From Sandaracinaceae bacterium (GTDB taxonomy: Bacteria > Myxococcota_A > Polyangia > Polyangiales > Houyiibacteriaceae): a DNA stretch of 64,000 nt. Positions 45,319 through 53,074 of the stretch are shown here, piece after piece; the first letter of the stretch is position 1, and the number at the start of each line of letters is the position of its first letter. The notes under the pieces are model-generated. The model was not told the DNA's origin. It made no database searches and worked only from the letters and a program-made list of their open reading frames with translations. Made by a program: the position numbers and the translations under genes. Location of the stretch: NCBI GenBank assembly GCA_020633055.1, contig JACKEJ010000005.1, positions 124,001 through 188,000 of the forward strand, written 5' to 3'.

Positions 45319-46305
45319 ATGAAGCAGAGTGCAGAACAACGCCCCATCCCCAGCGTGCAGCGCAAGGCCGCCATCGCCCTCGGCGCGGCGCTCGATCACA
45401 GCGGTGACGTGGCCGTGGCGCCCATCCCCGACTTCGACCTCGACCGCACCATCTTCCAGACGCTGGAGAAGGCCGCCCCCCGCTACGTGATCAAGACGCG
45501 CATCGCGAAGACCACGGCCTGGGACCGCCCCAAGGCCGAGTCGGTCGAGGCCGCCTACCAAGCCGCGCGCACGCAGTACCCGCTGCCCACCGTGGACCCC
45601 GCCCTGCTGCGCTTCATGGTCGACGAGTGCGACTTCGACGTGGAGCACGCGGACGGGTCGTTCCTCGACCACCTGTACTTCTGCTTCGAGTACGGCGTGC
45701 AGCACTACCCCGAGCGCTCGCCCCTGGTGCTCCTGCTGCACTCCATCCTCGGCACCGGCACCAACACCTTCGCCATGAGCGCGGACAAGATCCCCACGCT
45801 GCGCGGGCTGATGAACGAGTTCGAGTGGCGCCACACGGAGGCGTTCCCGTCCGTGCTGCGGCTGCTGTACGACCTGCCCCTGCGCAAGGAGCTGTGGGCC
45901 AACGTCGAGCGCCTCGACCAGCTCGAGTCCATCCGCATGCACCGCGTGATCGACAACGAGCCCATCACGCTGAGCGCGGAGGACTTCTTCGTGCAGCTCA
46001 ACTACCAGCTCATCCACCTGGTGGACTTCCTGCCAGTGGCCAACTGGTCCACGCACCAGAACGACACGTCGTTCATCGTCTTCCGCGACCTCTACGACCT
46101 GCTGCAGAAGGCGGGCAAGCTCGAGGCCAAGATCGACTACGAGCCGGCCAAGCCGAACAAGAAGCAGCGCGAGGCGCACACCTTCGGCGGGTGGCTGACC
46201 ACGCTCATCCCGGTCCGCGTCAGCGAGACGATGGCGGCGAAGAGCGTGCGGCGGTTCTCCGAGCGTGTGGGCCACTCCATGGAGTACACGCTCACGTTCA
46301 AGTGA
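45319..46305 (+). CDS. protein of unknown function, divergent from the oxidoreductase operon
   Basis: 328 residues from the ATG at 45319; the longer frame starting at 45148 runs through the operators. Not recognised. No signal peptide; helical, with His/Asp/Trp/Tyr-rich stretches (FLDHLYFCFEYGVQHYPERS, LNYQLIHLVDFLPVANWSTH) that could hold a metal or cofactor. C-terminal part ends GHSMEYTLTF. Its neighbours (oxidoreductases, VOC protein, FadR-type GntR) suggest metabolism of a lipid-like or cyclic substrate. Confidence 0.6.
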   Translation: MKQSAEQRPIPSVQRKAAIALGAALDHSGDVAVAPIPDFDLDRTIFQTLEKAAPRYVIKTRIAKTTAWDRPKAESVEAAYQAARTQYPLPTVDPALLRFMVDECDFDVEHADGSFLDHLYFCFEYGVQHYPERSPLVLLLHSILGTGTNTFAMSADKIPTLRGLMNEFEWRHTEAFPSVLRLLYDLPLRKELWANVERLDQLESIRMHRVIDNEPITLSAEDFFVQLNYQLIHLVDFLPVANWSTHQNDTSFIVFRDLYDLLQKAGKLEAKIDYEPAKPNKKQREAHTFGGWLTTLIPVRVSETMAAKSVRRFSERVGHSMEYTLTFK

Positions 46306-46351
46306 GCGGGCGCGTACGAGGTGAGGCCCACGTCCGGGTGAACCCGGATGC

Positions 46352-46684
46352 TCAGGTGAACACCAGCTCCAGTGTCAGCCCGTCAGGGTCACGCACGTAG
46401 AGCGAGCTGCGCGCAGGCTCGTGCGGCGCGCCGAGCGCCCGGAGCCGCTGCTCCACGTCCTGGCGCGCGGAGGTGGGCAGCGCGACGGCGACGTGCAGGC
46501 CCGCGGCGTGACCTCGGGGGTCGTCGTCGCGCAGGGGCACGACCGCCACGCGCAGCTCGCCGGCCACGACGAGCATGTGCCCACCCAAGGGCTCGCGGCG
46601 TCCGTCGAAGAGGGTCTCGTAGAACGCGAGGGTGCGCTCGACGTCGCACGCGGCGACGCCGATGTGGTGAACGTGAAAGGTCAT
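46352..46684 (-). CDS. VOC-family (glyoxalase/dioxygenase-like) protein
   Basis: 110 residues from the ATG at 46684, preceded by AAGGAG; the longer frame reaches into the GntR promoter and is not used. Compact VOC module: VHHIGVAACDVERTLAFYET, DGRREPLGGHMLVVAGELRV, GLHVAVALP and SSLYVRDPDGLTLELVF. One beta-alpha-beta-beta-beta pair of units, metal ligands plausible at H6/H7 and E107. VOC proteins catalyse metal-dependent reactions such as lactoylglutathione isomerisation or bind hydrophobic ligands; the activity is not readable. It converges on the 328-aa gene and is divergent from GntR. Confidence 0.82.
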   Translation of the reverse strand: MTFHVHHIGVAACDVERTLAFYETLFDGRREPLGGHMLVVAGELRVAVVPLRDDDPRGHAAGLHVAVALPTSARQDVEQRLRALGAPHEPARSSLYVRDPDGLTLELVFT

Positions 46685-46907
46685 GCTGGGAGCTCCTTGG
46701 GAATGGGCGCACGAGGGCGCCGCGCCGCCTTCCACGGGTCCTCGCGCGGGTCCATCCTGCGCTGGACATCTCCCTTCGCCCCGACGGGCCGAGAGCGCCC
46801 GGGGCTCACCTGAACCGGGCCGCCTTTTCTGAGAGGTTGGGCGCCCGCAGTGTAGCGCGGCGAGGAGCACGCGCACAGGGTGCTCCACGCCACTGGACAC
46901 CACCCGA

Positions 46908-46922
46908 ACTGTGTATCACAGC
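46908..46922. promoter_or_regulatory. GntR-type operator in front of the regulator gene
   Basis: ACTGTGTATCACAGC contains the perfect palindrome CTGTG-TAT-CACAG (46909-46921), twelve bases upstream of the GntR ATG. GT-N5-AC spacing agrees with FadR-type GntR sites. TGGACA (46894-46899) upstream could be the -35, making this a classical autorepression site. It matches the two sites at 45132-45159 at most positions. Confidence 0.7.
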
Positions 46923-46933
46923 TGCCGGAGAGC

Positions 46934-47674
46934 ATGGCCGACACGGACCGCAGCGAGACCACCGTCGACGTCCTCGAGCGTACGCTCGTGCGGCGGATCC
47001 TGCGCCGCGAGTACCCGGCCGGTGCGAACCTGCCCTCGGTGCGCGCGCTGGCAGCGGAGTTCGACGTGACCGCGCCGACCATCCAGCGGGTCACGGCGCG
47101 GCTCGAGGCCCACGGGCTGGTCGAGGCCCGCCACGGAAGCGGCGTGCGCGTGCTGGACGCCACGCGCACGGGGGGGCTCTCTCTGCTGCCGCTGTGGTTC
47201 GACGCGCTCTCGGACAACCCGCCCGAGGCGGCGCGCGTGTTCCGCGAGTGCATGGAGCTGCGGCGGCTGGTGACGCTGCACCTCGCGCCGCGCATCGACG
47301 CCGTGGCGTCCGCACCCGAGCTGGTGAAGGCCGTGCAGCGCACGCTCGGCGCGCAGACGCAGGACGAGCTGATGGAGGCCGACCTGGCCTTCACGCGCGC
47401 GGTGCTGGACGCGGCCGGGCACTTCGGCGCGACGGCCCTGTTCAACACGGTCGAGACGGTCATCCGCAGCGTGCCCGGCGTGGCCGACGCGTTCTACGGC
47501 GACCCCTCGTTCCTGCGCGACGCGACGCGTGTCATCGTCGACGCGGTGATCGCCAACGCCCCGGAGCGCGACCGCGTGATCATGGATGCGCTGACGCGGT
47601 TGGACGAGCGGGCCGCGGAGCGCTTCGAGCGGTCGGTCGCCGCGCGCGGCCAACCTGCTAAGGAGCGCCCATGA
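46934..47674 (+). CDS. FadR-type GntR transcriptional regulator
   Basis: 246 residues from the ATG at 46934. Residues about 10-75 form the GntR winged helix (RREYPAGANLPSVRALAAEF, TAPTIQRVTARLEAHGLVEA, RHGSGVRVLD). The rest is an all-helical FCD-like effector domain (FRECMELRRLVTLHLAPRID, ADLAFTRAVLDAAGH with the metal-type D and H). FadR-type regulators sense acyl-CoAs or organic acids. A matching palindrome lies in its own promoter and two copies in the oxidoreductase promoter, so autoregulation plus control of that operon is predicted. The stop overlaps the hisA start as ATGA. Confidence 0.87.
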   Translation: MADTDRSETTVDVLERTLVRRILRREYPAGANLPSVRALAAEFDVTAPTIQRVTARLEAHGLVEARHGSGVRVLDATRTGGLSLLPLWFDALSDNPPEAARVFRECMELRRLVTLHLAPRIDAVASAPELVKAVQRTLGAQTQDELMEADLAFTRAVLDAAGHFGATALFNTVETVIRSVPGVADAFYGDPSFLRDATRVIVDAVIANAPERDRVIMDALTRLDERAAERFERSVAARGQPAKERP

Positions 47675-48447
47675 CCGTCTTCCGCCCGTGCATCGACCTC
47701 CACGACGGCAAGGTGAAGCAGATCGTCGGTGGCACGCTGCGCGACGAGGGCGAGGGCCCGCGCGAGAACTTCGTGTCCGAGCAGCCCGCGAGTTGGTTCG
47801 CGGAGCGCTACCGCACGGATGGTCTACTGGGCGGGCACGTCATCAAGCTCGGCGCGGGCAACGAGGCCGCCGCCATCGAAGCGCTCGCGGCCTGGCCCAG
47901 CGGCCTACAGCTGGGCGGGGGCGTGACGCTGGACAACGCCGCGGAGTGGCTGGCGCGCGGCGCGGCCAAGGTCATCGTCACCAGCTGGCTGTTCGTGGAC
48001 AAGCGCCTGGACCTCGGGCGCGTGGAGGCGCTGGCGCGCGCCATCGGCCCCGAGCACCTGGTGGTGGACCTGAGCTGCCGCCGTGTCGCGGAGGGCTGGC
48101 GCGTGGCGACCGACCGTTGGCAGACCGTCACCGAGACCCCCATCGACGGGCCGACGCTGGCCACGCTCGCGCCCCTGTGCAGCGAGCTGCTGGTGCACGC
48201 CGCCGACGTCGAGGGGCGCTGCGAAGGCATCGACGAGGCGCTGGTCGCCGTGCTCGGCGCGGAGTGCCCCCTGCCCTGCACCTACGCGGGGGGCGGGCGC
48301 GACATCGCAGACCTCGCGCGCGTGGCCGAGCTCAGCGGGGGTCGGGTGGACCTCACCTACGGCAGCGCGCTCGACCTGTTCGGTGGATCGCTCGTGCGCT
48401 ACGCCGACTGCGTGGCGTGGAACCGCGCGGTCGACACCGCGGGGTGA
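47671..48447 (+). CDS. hisA: eukaryote-type HisA (ProFAR isomerase, His6-like)
   Basis: 258 residues. Sequence follows the fungal/plant His6 pattern rather than the classical bacterial HisA: FRPCIDLHDGKVKQIVGGTL, PASWFAERYRTDGLLGGHVI, LQLGGGVTLDN, VIVTSWLF, LVVDLSCRRV, TDRWQTVTETP, ELLVHAADVEG and VDLTYGSALDLFGG. Both catalytic aspartates are present (CIDLH and HAADVEG). It isomerises ProFAR in histidine biosynthesis. No other his gene is nearby; it is coupled by ATGA overlap to a GntR regulator, which is unusual. Confidence 0.9.
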   Translation: MTVFRPCIDLHDGKVKQIVGGTLRDEGEGPRENFVSEQPASWFAERYRTDGLLGGHVIKLGAGNEAAAIEALAAWPSGLQLGGGVTLDNAAEWLARGAAKVIVTSWLFVDKRLDLGRVEALARAIGPEHLVVDLSCRRVAEGWRVATDRWQTVTETPIDGPTLATLAPLCSELLVHAADVEGRCEGIDEALVAVLGAECPLPCTYAGGGRDIADLARVAELSGGRVDLTYGSALDLFGGSLVRYADCVAWNRAVDTAG

Positions 48448-48484
48448 CGTGCCGTGACGCGCACGCCCACGACGGCGCGAGCGG

Positions 48485-48910
48485 TCAAGGAGTCGTGTGC
48501 TGCTCCGGCGCGACGTCGTTCGTCCACGCGAGCGCCGCCTCGAGGTCGTTGGGGAAGACGCGACGCTCCGGGAAGAAGCGGCTCCCCGCGGCGATGATGC
48601 GCAGCAGCAGGCTCATGAGCGGGTGCCCATCGCGGGTGACGACCGCGCTGCGTCGCACACGCAGGCCATGGGGGTTGGCGGACGCCATCTGGGCGAACCG
48701 GATGCAGTCGCCGACGGTCGGGAGCTGCGTGGCGCCGCGAACGTCGCTGACGATGGCCCGGACTTCGGGGTCCGAGAGGGCCGTGTTCACGACGGAGAGG
48801 TAGCGGTCGAACGCCTCGGGGCCCCGCATCGGGCCGCGCGAGGTGACCACCGCCGACACGCCGCGGCGTGTCCACGTGCAGTCGTACTCGGAGTCGGGAG
48901 CGAAGCCCAC
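48485..48910 (-). CDS. small STAS/SpoIIAA-like protein (hypothetical)
   Basis: 141 residues from the GTG at 48910. A longer frame from ATG 49018 adds an Arg-rich leader and overlaps the start of the divergent heme gene, so I prefer the shorter form, although no ribosome binding site decides. Alternating strands and helices, with FDRYLSVVNTALSDPEVRAI, IVSDVRGATQLP and a C-terminal FPNDLEAALAWTND, resemble the SpoIIAA-like STAS fold. Myxobacteria carry many such single-domain proteins. Function unknown; it converges on hisA. Confidence 0.5.
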   Translation of the reverse strand: MGFAPDSEYDCTWTRRGVSAVVTSRGPMRGPEAFDRYLSVVNTALSDPEVRAIVSDVRGATQLPTVGDCIRFAQMASANPHGLRVRRSAVVTRDGHPLMSLLLRIIAAGSRFFPERRVFPNDLEAALAWTNDVAPEQHTTP

Positions 48911-49016
48911 TGGAGCACCATAGAGCGGGACTCTGCTGCGATGCAACGCCCGCGTCCGAGCGAGGACTCGGACGCGCGCGGTCCCGCTCGCACCCCAGGG
49001 TGCGACACTTCGTCGC

Positions 49017-49439
49017 ATGGTCCGTCCGCGCGTAGACGCTAAGCTGCGGCATGGTCAGGAGGTCGCCCCCACCATCTCAGGCTTGCTCGTGGCCCTGCTG
49101 TGGGGGTGCGCGGACGCAGGGCTGGTCCCCCCCGACGCCGGCGCAGACGCACGACAGCCCCCACCCCCGTGCGAGGCCATCGCGCCGACGAGCTGTCCCG
49201 GGCCGCCTCCGCGCTGGGTCGACGTCCAGCCCATCTTCGCCACACGTTGCGCCGTGTGCCACGGGAACGTGCCGGGTCACTGGCCGCTGGACACCTACAC
49301 GCACGTCGTCGACTGGAGCGTGGAGATCCGTGGGCTGGTCCTCAGCTGCGAGATGCCGCCGCCCGACTCGGAGTTCAGCATGACCCTCGAGGAGAGGCAG
49401 CTGATCCTGCAGTGGCTGCGCTGCAACGCACCGCGCTGA
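49017..49439 (+). CDS. cytochrome c-type heme lipoprotein
   Basis: 140 residues from the ATG at 49017. Signal and lipobox LLVALLWGC. After a Pro-rich linker, FATRCAVCHGNVPGHWPLD has the CxxCH heme motif, and CEMPPPDS provides a likely Met axial ligand. The end EERQLILQWLRC is the usual final helix of small cytochrome c modules. It is probably an outer-membrane-anchored electron carrier or a decayed member of the planctomycete/myxobacterial DUF1587-type group. Divergent from the STAS-like gene; converges on a small lipoprotein gene. Confidence 0.72.
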   Translation: MVRPRVDAKLRHGQEVAPTISGLLVALLWGCADAGLVPPDAGADARQPPPPCEAIAPTSCPGPPPRWVDVQPIFATRCAVCHGNVPGHWPLDTYTHVVDWSVEIRGLVLSCEMPPPDSEFSMTLEERQLILQWLRCNAPR

Positions 49440-49477
49440 GGGTGACGTTCGAGGCGCGGCGCGCCGAACCAAGCACA

Positions 49478-49503
49478 CGGACCGCCCTGGAGGAGACGGT
49501 CCG
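49478..49503. terminator. hairpin between the heme and small lipoprotein genes
   Basis: CGGACCG (49478-49484) and CGGTCCG (49497-49503) are perfect 7-bp arms around a 12-base loop, with further pairing of CAC/GTG beyond a bulge. Located 39 bases after one stop and 38 before the other. No T-tract. Confidence 0.4.
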
Positions 49504-49540
49504 CGTGTCGTGCTGATCAGGAGCGCCGCCAGCGCCCCGT

Positions 49541-49753
49541 TCAGCGCAGGTGCGGAGGGCGCAAGGCGCAGGGCACCCTGCCGGGCTCGTCCGGACTCGC
49601 GATGGGGTCGGTGGGACGCGGTAGGTCACTGCAGCGCCCCGCGTTACTCGGGGTGTCGTCGCAGCCCGCGGCCAGTGGTGCGAGGGCCATGAGCGTGAGG
49701 GTGATGGCCGCCGCCTTCCCGGCCCGCCCGAGGAGCCATCCTGCGCGGTCCAT
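49541..49753 (-). CDS. small lipoprotein of unknown function
   Basis: 70 residues from the ATG at 49753. Signal and lipobox AAAITLTLMALAPLAAGC (lipid Cys about 31). Short mature part DDTPSNAGRCSDLPRPTDPI... with two cysteines. The start overlaps the ycnI stop by one base (TGATG), so it is translated with ycnI. In other bacteria YcnI genes are followed by copper-handling genes, so a copper-related role is possible but unproven. Confidence 0.55.
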   Translation of the reverse strand: MDRAGWLLGRAGKAAAITLTLMALAPLAAGCDDTPSNAGRCSDLPRPTDPIASPDEPGRVPCALRPPHLR

Positions 49754-50442
49754 CAGTACAACACCCAGATCTCGGAGTCCGGATGGATCTCCGCGAGGGT
49801 GGTGACGTCGGGGTCGCTCTCGATCAGCGCGGCCGTCTCGGCGTTGGCGCTGTACGCGGCCGTCCCCACCCACACGATGCGCGCGTCGGCGAAGATGCTC
49901 AGGTCGTGCAGGTGGTCGGGCGCCACGTAGTGGTTCCAGCCCGGCGTGCGCGGCGGGAACACCATGACGCTCGCCGCCGGGTTCTCGTCCGTGGTGTGGT
50001 CATCGTGTGAAACCATGGCGCGCCACTCGACCTCGGTCTCCGTGCCCTCGCTGTCACGACAGGTCTGGGTAGCCGGAAAGTAGAGAGTGGTGAACGGTGC
50101 GTCTGGCGCGCCGACCCGCAGCGAGAACTGGTAGTACTGGTCGTCGCGCTCGCGCGCCTCGGCCTTCTCGAACGTGACGGCCACCACGCGGTCCGTGTCG
50201 TCCCGCTCGAACGTCCCTTCGCCCCACGCGCTCGTGAGCCCACGCACGCTCGTGACGGCCTCGGGGATCTCGATGCGCAAGCGCACCGTGTCGGCGCCGT
50301 CGCAGCCGTGACCCACGCCGAACGTCACGATGCCCGAGCTGCCGGCGGTGAGCTGTCCACTCGCGCCGACGTGGGCGTGCGCGACGCCCCCGAATACGCC
50401 CGCCACAGCGAGCAAGCTGATGATTCTGTAGAAATGCCTCAT
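49753..50442 (-). CDS. ycnI: YcnI/DUF1775 copper-binding-type protein
   Basis: 229 residues. Signal peptide LLAVAGVFGGVAHA with cleavage leaving His24 as the mature first residue (HVGASGQLTAG). An N-terminal His is the copper ligand in the YcnI family. The DUF1775 core follows (VTFGVGHGCDGADTVRLRIE, VTSVRGLTSAWGEGTF, QYYQFSLRVGAP). It lacks the long C-terminal membrane anchor of Gram-positive YcnI, so it would be periplasmic. A mature N-terminal His and conserved Trp support copper(II) binding. Coupled to the small lipoprotein gene. Confidence 0.85.
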   Translation of the reverse strand: MRHFYRIISLLAVAGVFGGVAHAHVGASGQLTAGSSGIVTFGVGHGCDGADTVRLRIEIPEAVTSVRGLTSAWGEGTFERDDTDRVVAVTFEKAEARERDDQYYQFSLRVGAPDAPFTTLYFPATQTCRDSEGTETEVEWRAMVSHDDHTTDENPAASVMVFPPRTPGWNHYVAPDHLHDLSIFADARIVWVGTAAYSANAETAALIESDPDVTTLAEIHPDSEIWVLY

Positions 50443-50582
50443 GCAGTCGTCCTTCTGCGCCCCAAGGGCGCGACGAATGCGATGCTAGGCCCCGCGCGGT
50501 GTGCCGGGTATGCGGCATGTTGTCGCAGCGAGCTGGGGCGCCGCCGTCTCGCTCGGCTGGCGAGCCGCAGGAGAGCCGCGTA

Positions 50583-50599
50583 GCCCCTCTAGCTGGGGC
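50583..50599. terminator. hairpin just after the PafA gene
   Basis: GCCCC / GGGGC arms around TCTAGCT, six bases past the PafA stop codon (minus strand). Short, without T-tract, so only a weak terminator candidate. A second stem GCTCG-GCTGG-CGAGC lies just upstream on the plus strand (around 50555). Confidence 0.3.
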
Positions 50600-50604
50600 C
50601 TTCG

Positions 50605-52299
50605 TCAGGGTGCGCCCGGCAGCGGGCCCATGGACGCTCCCTCGAGGGCGCGCGCACCGAGCAGGCGGCACAAGGTGGGCGCCACCTGCAGCGTGCTCAT
50701 GGTGGACAGCCCCTCGCGCGGCGCGACGCCCGGACCCATGAACAGCACGGGCACGTTGCGGTCGTAGTCCCACGGGCTGCCGTGCCACACGCCGCCATGC
50801 ACGTACCCAGCGCCGAACAGGAACTGCTCCTCCGGCACGACGTACAGGTCGCCCCCCAGGCCCGCTGCCACCGACTCCCAAATGGCGCGGTCGAGCGGGT
50901 CCGTCGGTGCAGACTGTGCGGCGAGCTGGGCCACGTCGAAGACCCGATGGATGCCCCGCTGCGCCTCGAGGAAGGTGCGCGCGAGCGCCTTCACCTCGCC
51001 CCCGCGCTCGAGCGCCGCCGGCGTGAGGTAGATGTACACGTCCTCGAAGGCGACGATGTAGTCGGCGGGCCCGAGCTGCGCGTCCAGGTGGGCCTCGAGC
51101 GCCGCGACCAGCTCGCTCTCTTGCAGGCTGGGCCCCGTGCCGGCGCGCTCGGGGAGGCGTGGGCTGCCGTGGTCGGAGGTGAGCAGCACGGACACGTCCG
51201 CGCGACGTGAGAGCCAGCGATACAGGGCGCCGAGCTGCCGGTCGCTCTCGATCAGCGTGTCGGCGTACTCCCACGACTCCGTTCCGAAGATGTGCCCCGC
51301 GTAGTCGGTGGCCGACACGCTCACGGCGAGCAGGTCCTGCACGTCGTCCTCGCCCAGCCCGAGCGCTCGCACGCCCGCGCGCGCCAGGTCGAGCAAGTAG
51401 CGCGTGGACTCGGGCGTGACGCGAAACACCGTGGCTGGACGTGAGCTTCCACCCACGTCGTGGGGGAAGGTCGTGCCGAGCCCGTACCAGTCCTGTTCGC
51501 CTTCGGCGTCGTCCGTCAGGCCCAGCACCTGCAGCGCGTCCGCGAGTCCCGGGCGAGCGAGCTCCCACCGGCCGAAGCGCGCCGTGAGCGGGTTCTCGCG
51601 CAGGAACTGCTCGAACCACGCGGGGTAGCGCTGCGCGTAGAAGGTGGACGTGGTGAAGCCGCTCGCGGTCGACTCGTACCAGAAGGCGTGGGTCGCGCCC
51701 GCGCGCGCAGCGGCCGGGATGGCCCCGCGGTCCTTGAGCGACACGGACAGCACGCGCCCCTGCCCCTCCGTGCTGTCGAGGAGCGCGAGCGACACGCTGT
51801 CTCCGCGCATGCCGCGGGGGCTGGCGCTGTACTGCGGGGCGCCGATCATGGGGGACTCCGGGTCGCTCAGCGGGGTGCTGAGATCGCCCGTGGCCCGGTC
51901 GCGCAGCATGTTGGCCACCACGCCGTGCTCGCGCGGGGAGCGGCCGGTGTAGATCGTCGCGTGCCCGGCGGCGGTCATCGTCGCGCCGTGCTCGTAGCGC
52001 ACGGTGTGGTGATAGACGCCCTGGGCCGCCAGGGTCCGGATGAGGCCCTGCTCGTCCAGCAGGGGCAGGAAGCGCTGAAGCGTGTTCGAGCCCAGCTGAT
52101 CGATGACGACCGAGAGCACGAGCCGGCCCCTCGGGGCGGGCGGCGGGGCCGGCTCCTCACAGCGACACCCGGGAGGCAGCAACAAGAACAGCATGAGCAG
52201 CCCCAAGAGCGCATAGCGTGCTGTGTGGCGCCCGAGCGCCGCGGCCCCCCAGCGCGAGGCGCGCGTCGGCCGCGAGGTCGTGGGGGGGAGCGAGGTCAT
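50605..52299 (-). CDS. PafA-type alkaline phosphatase lipoprotein
   Basis: 564 residues. Signal and lipobox LLMLFLLLPPGC (lipid Cys 45). Metal and nucleophile region: VVIDQLG (D67), ATMTAAGHATIYTG with the PafA-type nucleophile Thr109, GVVANMLRD (N130), and SLKDRGAI with K189/R191, the phosphate-clamp pair that marks PafA over PhoA/PhoX. Further ligands in ATDYAGH and TSDHGSP. PafA enzymes are broad phosphomonoesterases on the periplasmic or outer face. It is divergent from the LTD-nuclease operon across 103 bases, which suggests joint use of nucleotides released by those nucleases; this pairing is inference. Confidence 0.88.
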   Translation of the reverse strand: MTSLPPTTSRPTRASRWGAAALGRHTARYALLGLLMLFLLLPPGCRCEEPAPPPAPRGRLVLSVVIDQLGSNTLQRFLPLLDEQGLIRTLAAQGVYHHTVRYEHGATMTAAGHATIYTGRSPREHGVVANMLRDRATGDLSTPLSDPESPMIGAPQYSASPRGMRGDSVSLALLDSTEGQGRVLSVSLKDRGAIPAAARAGATHAFWYESTASGFTTSTFYAQRYPAWFEQFLRENPLTARFGRWELARPGLADALQVLGLTDDAEGEQDWYGLGTTFPHDVGGSSRPATVFRVTPESTRYLLDLARAGVRALGLGEDDVQDLLAVSVSATDYAGHIFGTESWEYADTLIESDRQLGALYRWLSRRADVSVLLTSDHGSPRLPERAGTGPSLQESELVAALEAHLDAQLGPADYIVAFEDVYIYLTPAALERGGEVKALARTFLEAQRGIHRVFDVAQLAAQSAPTDPLDRAIWESVAAGLGGDLYVVPEEQFLFGAGYVHGGVWHGSPWDYDRNVPVLFMGPGVAPREGLSTMSTLQVAPTLCRLLGARALEGASMGPLPGAP

Positions 52300-52335
52300 C
52301 CTGCGGGTGGTAGCTCGTGAGACGGGTGCGGTAAA

Positions 52336-52361
52336 CCCATGTCACGGAAAGGTGACATGGG
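52336..52361. promoter_or_regulatory. perfect 10-bp inverted repeat between pafA and the LTD-nuclease operon
   Basis: CCCATGTCAC (52336-52345) and GTGACATGGG (52352-52361) are exact reverse complements around GGAAAG. The repeat lies 36 bases ahead of the pafA start (minus) and 41 ahead of the LTD gene start (plus), in a gap of only 103 bases. Long perfect arms make it the best candidate for one operator controlling both directions, or a leader stem. No PHO-box-like direct repeat is visible. Confidence 0.6.
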
Positions 52362-52402
52362 ATCGGTGGGCGCTCGGCCCGGACTCCGGTACGCTACGAG
52401 CG

Positions 52403-53074
52403 ATGTGGCGAAGGTCGAAGTCGGCGCGGGCGCGCTTCACGGGAGCGACGCTGGCGCTCGTCGCCACGGGCTGTGTGCGCCCGCCGCTCGACCCGGGGTG
52501 TGTGCAGCTCGGCCCCGGCGATCTGGTCGTCTCCGAGCTGCGCGGGCCGCAGAGCGGCACCGACACGCGAGGGCAGTGGATCGAGGTGTACAACGCCAGC
52601 GCTGGGAGCGTCGCCCTCACGGGCGTGCAGGTGGTGCTGCGCCCGCTCGCGGCGAGCGCGTCGACCATCACGGTGCGCGACGCCCAGCTGAGCGTCGCCA
52701 GCGGCGACTATGTCGTGCTGGCGGTGGACACGACGTGCTCGTCGGACACCTGCGTCACACGGCTCCCCGCAGACGCCGACTACGGCTTCGGCCGGGACTA
52801 CACGCGCGACCTGCCGAGTGGGGCCATCGTCGAGCTGCGCTCGTGCGGCGCGCTGGTCGACTCGCTGCTGTACCGCGCGCTGCCGAGCGCTGGGACGCTG
52901 GCGCTGTCAGGGTCTGCTCCCCCCGACGCCAACGACAACGACGTCGCGAGCGACGACGCCGGCGACATCGTGCCGCCCTTCTGCGCGGACGACGAGCCCA
53001 ACACGCCGCCGGGGACCGAGACCGAGATAGGGCTCGCCGGGACGCCAGGCACGGCGAACAGGGTGTGCCCATGA
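52403..53074 (+). CDS. lamin-tail-domain (LTD) lipoprotein
   Basis: 223 residues from the ATG at 52403; a longer frame starts inside the inverted repeat. Lipobox ATLALVATGC (Cys24). One LTD-like beta-sandwich: GDLVVSELRGPQSGTDTRGQ, WIEVYNASAGSVALTGVQV, ITVRDAQLSVASGDYVVLAV, with DYGFGRDYTRDLPSGAIVEL and a terminal IGLAGTPGTANRVCP. Bacterial LTDs occur on secreted proteins and often sit with nuclease or phosphoesterase domains. First gene of the operon; its stop overlaps the next start (ATGA). Confidence 0.8.
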   Translation: MWRRSKSARARFTGATLALVATGCVRPPLDPGCVQLGPGDLVVSELRGPQSGTDTRGQWIEVYNASAGSVALTGVQVVLRPLAASASTITVRDAQLSVASGDYVVLAVDTTCSSDTCVTRLPADADYGFGRDYTRDLPSGAIVELRSCGALVDSLLYRALPSAGTLALSGSAPPDANDNDVASDDAGDIVPPFCADDEPNTPPGTETEIGLAGTPGTANRVCP

